From the NCBI RefSeq assembly GCF_006874465.1, contig NZ_VIRL01000013.1:180757-244756 (forward strand): a stretch of DNA of 64,000 nucleotides, read 5' to 3'. Position numbers and translations under genes: made by a program. Each line of letters opens with the position of its first letter. Position 1 is the stretch's first letter. Below are positions 62,290 to 64,000 of this stretch, one piece after another. Below the pieces are notes generated by a model. The model was not told where the DNA came from and made no database searches. It saw only the letters and a list, made by a program, of their open reading frames with translations. The stretch is from Microbispora bryophytorum. Lineage in GTDB: Bacteria > Actinomycetota > Actinomycetes > Streptosporangiales > Streptosporangiaceae.

Positions 62290-63599
62290 TTGGCGGCCCT
62301 GAGGAGAATGCGCGCGTCGCCCGCCGTCACGACCGAACCGGTGATGAGGACACCGGAGCCGAACTCGTCGCCCTGGTCGGCCAGCGCGACGCCCCTGTCG
62401 ATGGCGTCATCGAGCCGGTCCTCGATGTGGACGCGATCCTGGCCGAACACGGCCTCCGCCCGCGCCGCGAGGTCGTCCGGGCTCAGCGATCGAGGCGAGG
62501 AGTTGCGGGTGACCACGATCTCCTCGGCCACCGGCTCCAGTAGTTCCAAAATCGTGTCCACGTCCTTGTCCGCCATCATGGCCACCACGGCGACGAGCCG
62601 GGTGAATCCGAACGCCTCGGTCAGCGCCTCGACCGTGGCCTCCATGCCCGCGGGATTGTGCGCCGCGTCGATCAGGACGGTCGGGCCCCGTCGCACGATC
62701 TCCAACCGCCCGGGGCTGCTCACCTGGGCGAAGGCCTGCCGTACGACCTCATCGCCCAGCGGGTCGTCGCCGGCCGTCAGAGCCTCCACCGCGGCCAGGG
62801 CGCCCACGGCGTTACCCGCCTGATGCGCGCCGTACAACGGCAGGAACACGTCCTCGTAAACGCCCTTCAAGCCTCTGAGCTGGAGCATCTGGCCGCCCAA
62901 GGCGAGCTCGCGATTCAGCACCCCGAACTCCAGCCCCTCGCGGGCGACCACCGCACCGACCTCGGCCGCGCGCCGCATCAGCACCTCGGCGGCCGGCAGC
63001 GCCTGCTGCGCCAGCATGGCCGTCGCCTTCGGCTTGATGATGCCGGCCTTCTCACCGGCGATCGTCGCGATGTCCGGACCGAGGTAGTCCGTGTGATCGA
63101 GCGAGATGGGCGTGATGACGGCGACCGTTCCGTCAGCGACGTTCGTCGCGTCCCAGGTGCCGCCCATGCCGGTCTCAACCACGGCGACGTCCACGGGGGC
63201 GTCCGCGAATGCCGCGAACGCCATCGCCGTCAGCACCTCGAAGAAACTCAGCTTGCCCACCCTGGCGTCGATCATCTCGAGGTAGGGGGCGACGTCCTGG
63301 TACACCTCGGCGAACCGCTCCTCCGACAGGGGCTCGCCGTCGATCGAGATGCGCTCGCGCATCGACTGCAGATGAGGGCTCGTGTAGCGGCCCACCCGCA
63401 GGTTACGCTCGCGCAGCAGAGCCTCGACCATGCGCGCGGTGCTCGTCTTCCCGTTGGTGCCCGCGACATGAACGACCTTGTACGAATGCTGGGGGTCGCC
63501 GAGGATCTCCATCAGCGCGGTGATCCGGTCAAGAGTGGGGCTGAAATCCCACTCCACTCCCCGTGCCATGATCGCTTGCTCGACGGCTCGATATTCCAC
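62286..63599 (-). CDS. folC: Folylpolyglutamate synthase / dihydrofolate synthase
   Basis: About 437 residues. It adds glutamate to folates and to dihydropteroate. The ATP loop is HVAGTNGKTSTARM (residues 44-57), followed by GRYTSPHL, the Mur-ligase block VVETGMGGTWDATNV, ITPISLDHTDYLG and VLIDAAHNPAGMEA. GTG at 63599 with GAGGG upstream gives an N-terminus (EYRAVEQAIMARG) like that of other FolC proteins; ATG at 63569 is shorter. The stop codon overlaps the DUF4233 start. Confidence 0.93.
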   Translation of the reverse strand: MEYRAVEQAIMARGVEWDFSPTLDRITALMEILGDPQHSYKVVHVAGTNGKTSTARMVEALLRERNLRVGRYTSPHLQSMRERISIDGEPLSEERFAEVYQDVAPYLEMIDARVGKLSFFEVLTAMAFAAFADAPVDVAVVETGMGGTWDATNVADGTVAVITPISLDHTDYLGPDIATIAGEKAGIIKPKATAMLAQQALPAAEVLMRRAAEVGAVVAREGLEFGVLNRELALGGQMLQLRGLKGVYEDVFLPLYGAHQAGNAVGALAAVEALTAGDDPLGDEVVRQAFAQVSSPGRLEIVRRGPTVLIDAAHNPAGMEATVEALTEAFGFTRLVAVVAMMADKDVDTILELLEPVAEEIVVTRNSSPRSLSPDDLAARAEAVFGQDRVHIEDRLDDAIDRGVALADQGDEFGSGVLITGSVVTAGDARILLRAAK

Positions 63600-63762
63600 G
63601 ACCCTCAGCGTACGGGAACTCGTGGCCGCCCCTTCACGAGGCGGTACGCGGTGCGGGTGATCTGAGCACGGGCTGCTCCACGACGCGGGCAGCGGACGGC
63701 TGTTGGAGTCGGGTGGGTCCGATACGCGAAAGCCCGGACACGCCAACCCCAGACATGCGAAA

Positions 63763-63786
63763 GCCCCGGCCAACCACAGCCGGGGC
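63763..63786 (-). terminator. Third hairpin downstream of the rRNA operon
   Basis: GCCCCGGC and GCCGGGGC form a perfect 8-bp stem with an eight-base loop, followed on the minus strand by TTTC. It backs up two closer terminators. Confidence 0.6.
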
Positions 63787-63805
63787 AACCCCCAACACCA
63801 CAAAC

Positions 63806-63835
63806 AAAAAAAGGGGGGGTGATGGTCAACCCCCC
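63806..63835 (-). terminator. Second terminator of the rRNA operon
   Basis: On the minus strand GGGGGG, ten bases, then CCCCCCC followed by TTTTTTT: a textbook intrinsic terminator about 50 bases after the 5S rRNA. Confidence 0.88.
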
Positions 63836-63847
63836 AGAAAATGAGGA

Positions 63848-63872
63848 AGGGCCACCCCAATGGGATGGCCCT
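63848..63872 (-). terminator. First terminator of the rRNA operon
   Basis: AGGGCCA and TGGCCCT enclose a loop that extends the stem with CCC/GGG, starting about ten bases after the 5S 3' end. Confidence 0.75.
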
Positions 63873-63881
63873 CCACAAAGA

Positions 63882-64000
63882 TTGTCCGGCGGCGTCCTAC
63901 TCTCCCACACCGTCCCCGGTGCAGTACCATCGGCGCTGGCAGGCTTAACTTCCGGGTTCGGAATGTAACCGGGTGTTTCCCTGCCGCTATAACCGCCGTA
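63882..64000 (-). rRNA. rrf: 5S ribosomal RNA (5' end at or just beyond the window edge)
   Basis: On the minus strand the sequence carries the actinobacterial 5S landmarks: GGAAACACCCGGTTACATTCCGAACCCGGAAG in two parts, AAGCCTGCCAGCGCCGATGG, GTACTGCA and GTGGGAGAGTAGGACGCCGCC. The two ends pair (CGGCGG with CCGCCG). It implies an rRNA operon extending beyond 64000. Confidence 0.95.

Overview
This 64 kb window comes from a high-GC actinobacterium. The pattern fits a Streptosporangiales or Streptomyces relative: GTG starts are frequent, coding regions have GC-rich third positions, LacI-type regulators sit beside sugar ABC transporters, and the order folC-DUF4233-ndk-mreB-mreC-mreD-pbp2-rodA followed by rne-rplU-rpmA-obg-proB-proA-nadD-rsfS is typically actinobacterial. 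The taxonomic placement is inference; no 16S sequence is present.

The window has two halves. From about 36 kb to the right end nearly everything is core and reads on the minus strand: a 5S rRNA at the right edge with tandem terminators, then folate polyglutamylation (folC), nucleotide metabolism (ndk), the rod-shape/elongation machinery (mreBCD, PBP2, RodA), a paired radical-SAM module, RNase E/G, ribosomal proteins L21 and L27, the Obg GTPase, proline synthesis (proB, proA), NAD synthesis (nadD), ribosome silencing (rsfS) and a histidine phosphatase. Two cassettes interrupt this core order: a Ser/Thr kinase plus M48 peptidase pair, and an ArsR regulator plus MFS exporter pair.

From 1 to about 36 kb the content is accessory and is punctuated by three identical tRNA-Ala(GGC) genes at 350, 4523 and 35944, all on the minus strand. 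The third lies directly after the core phosphatase gene, at the boundary between the two halves. The main accessory feature is an L-arabinose utilisation locus (4.7-23.7 kb): araB-araD-araA; two complete monosaccharide ABC importers, one of the ChvE/MmsAB type and one of the YtfQ-YtfR-YtfT-YjfF type; two LacI-family repressors; and a secreted 1271-residue multidomain GH51 alpha-L-arabinofuranosidase. Two related operator families can be read by eye. One lies in front of repressor 1 and the YtfQ-like binding protein, one in front of repressor 2, and the arabinofuranosidase promoter carries one copy of each. A plausible model is that the enzyme releases arabinose outside the cell, the two importers take it up, and AraA, AraB and AraD convert it to D-xylulose 5-phosphate.

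The rest of the accessory half holds stress and redox genes: a SpoIIE-type phosphatase with a methyltransferase, an LtrA membrane protein, a dienelactone hydrolase, an SRPBCC protein, transporters, a YbdK-type carboxylate-amine ligase, a fungal-like DyP peroxidase, a GH16-like secreted protein, and a TetR-controlled set made of an FMN reductase, an erythromycin-esterase-like protein and a frameshifted short-chain dehydrogenase. No insertion sequence, integrase, CRISPR array or prophage gene was recognised. I did not find a clearly new system. The most interesting points are the triplicated tRNA-Ala framing the accessory half, the two-repressor operator code of the arabinose locus, and the esterase-like protein that lacks a conserved histidine.
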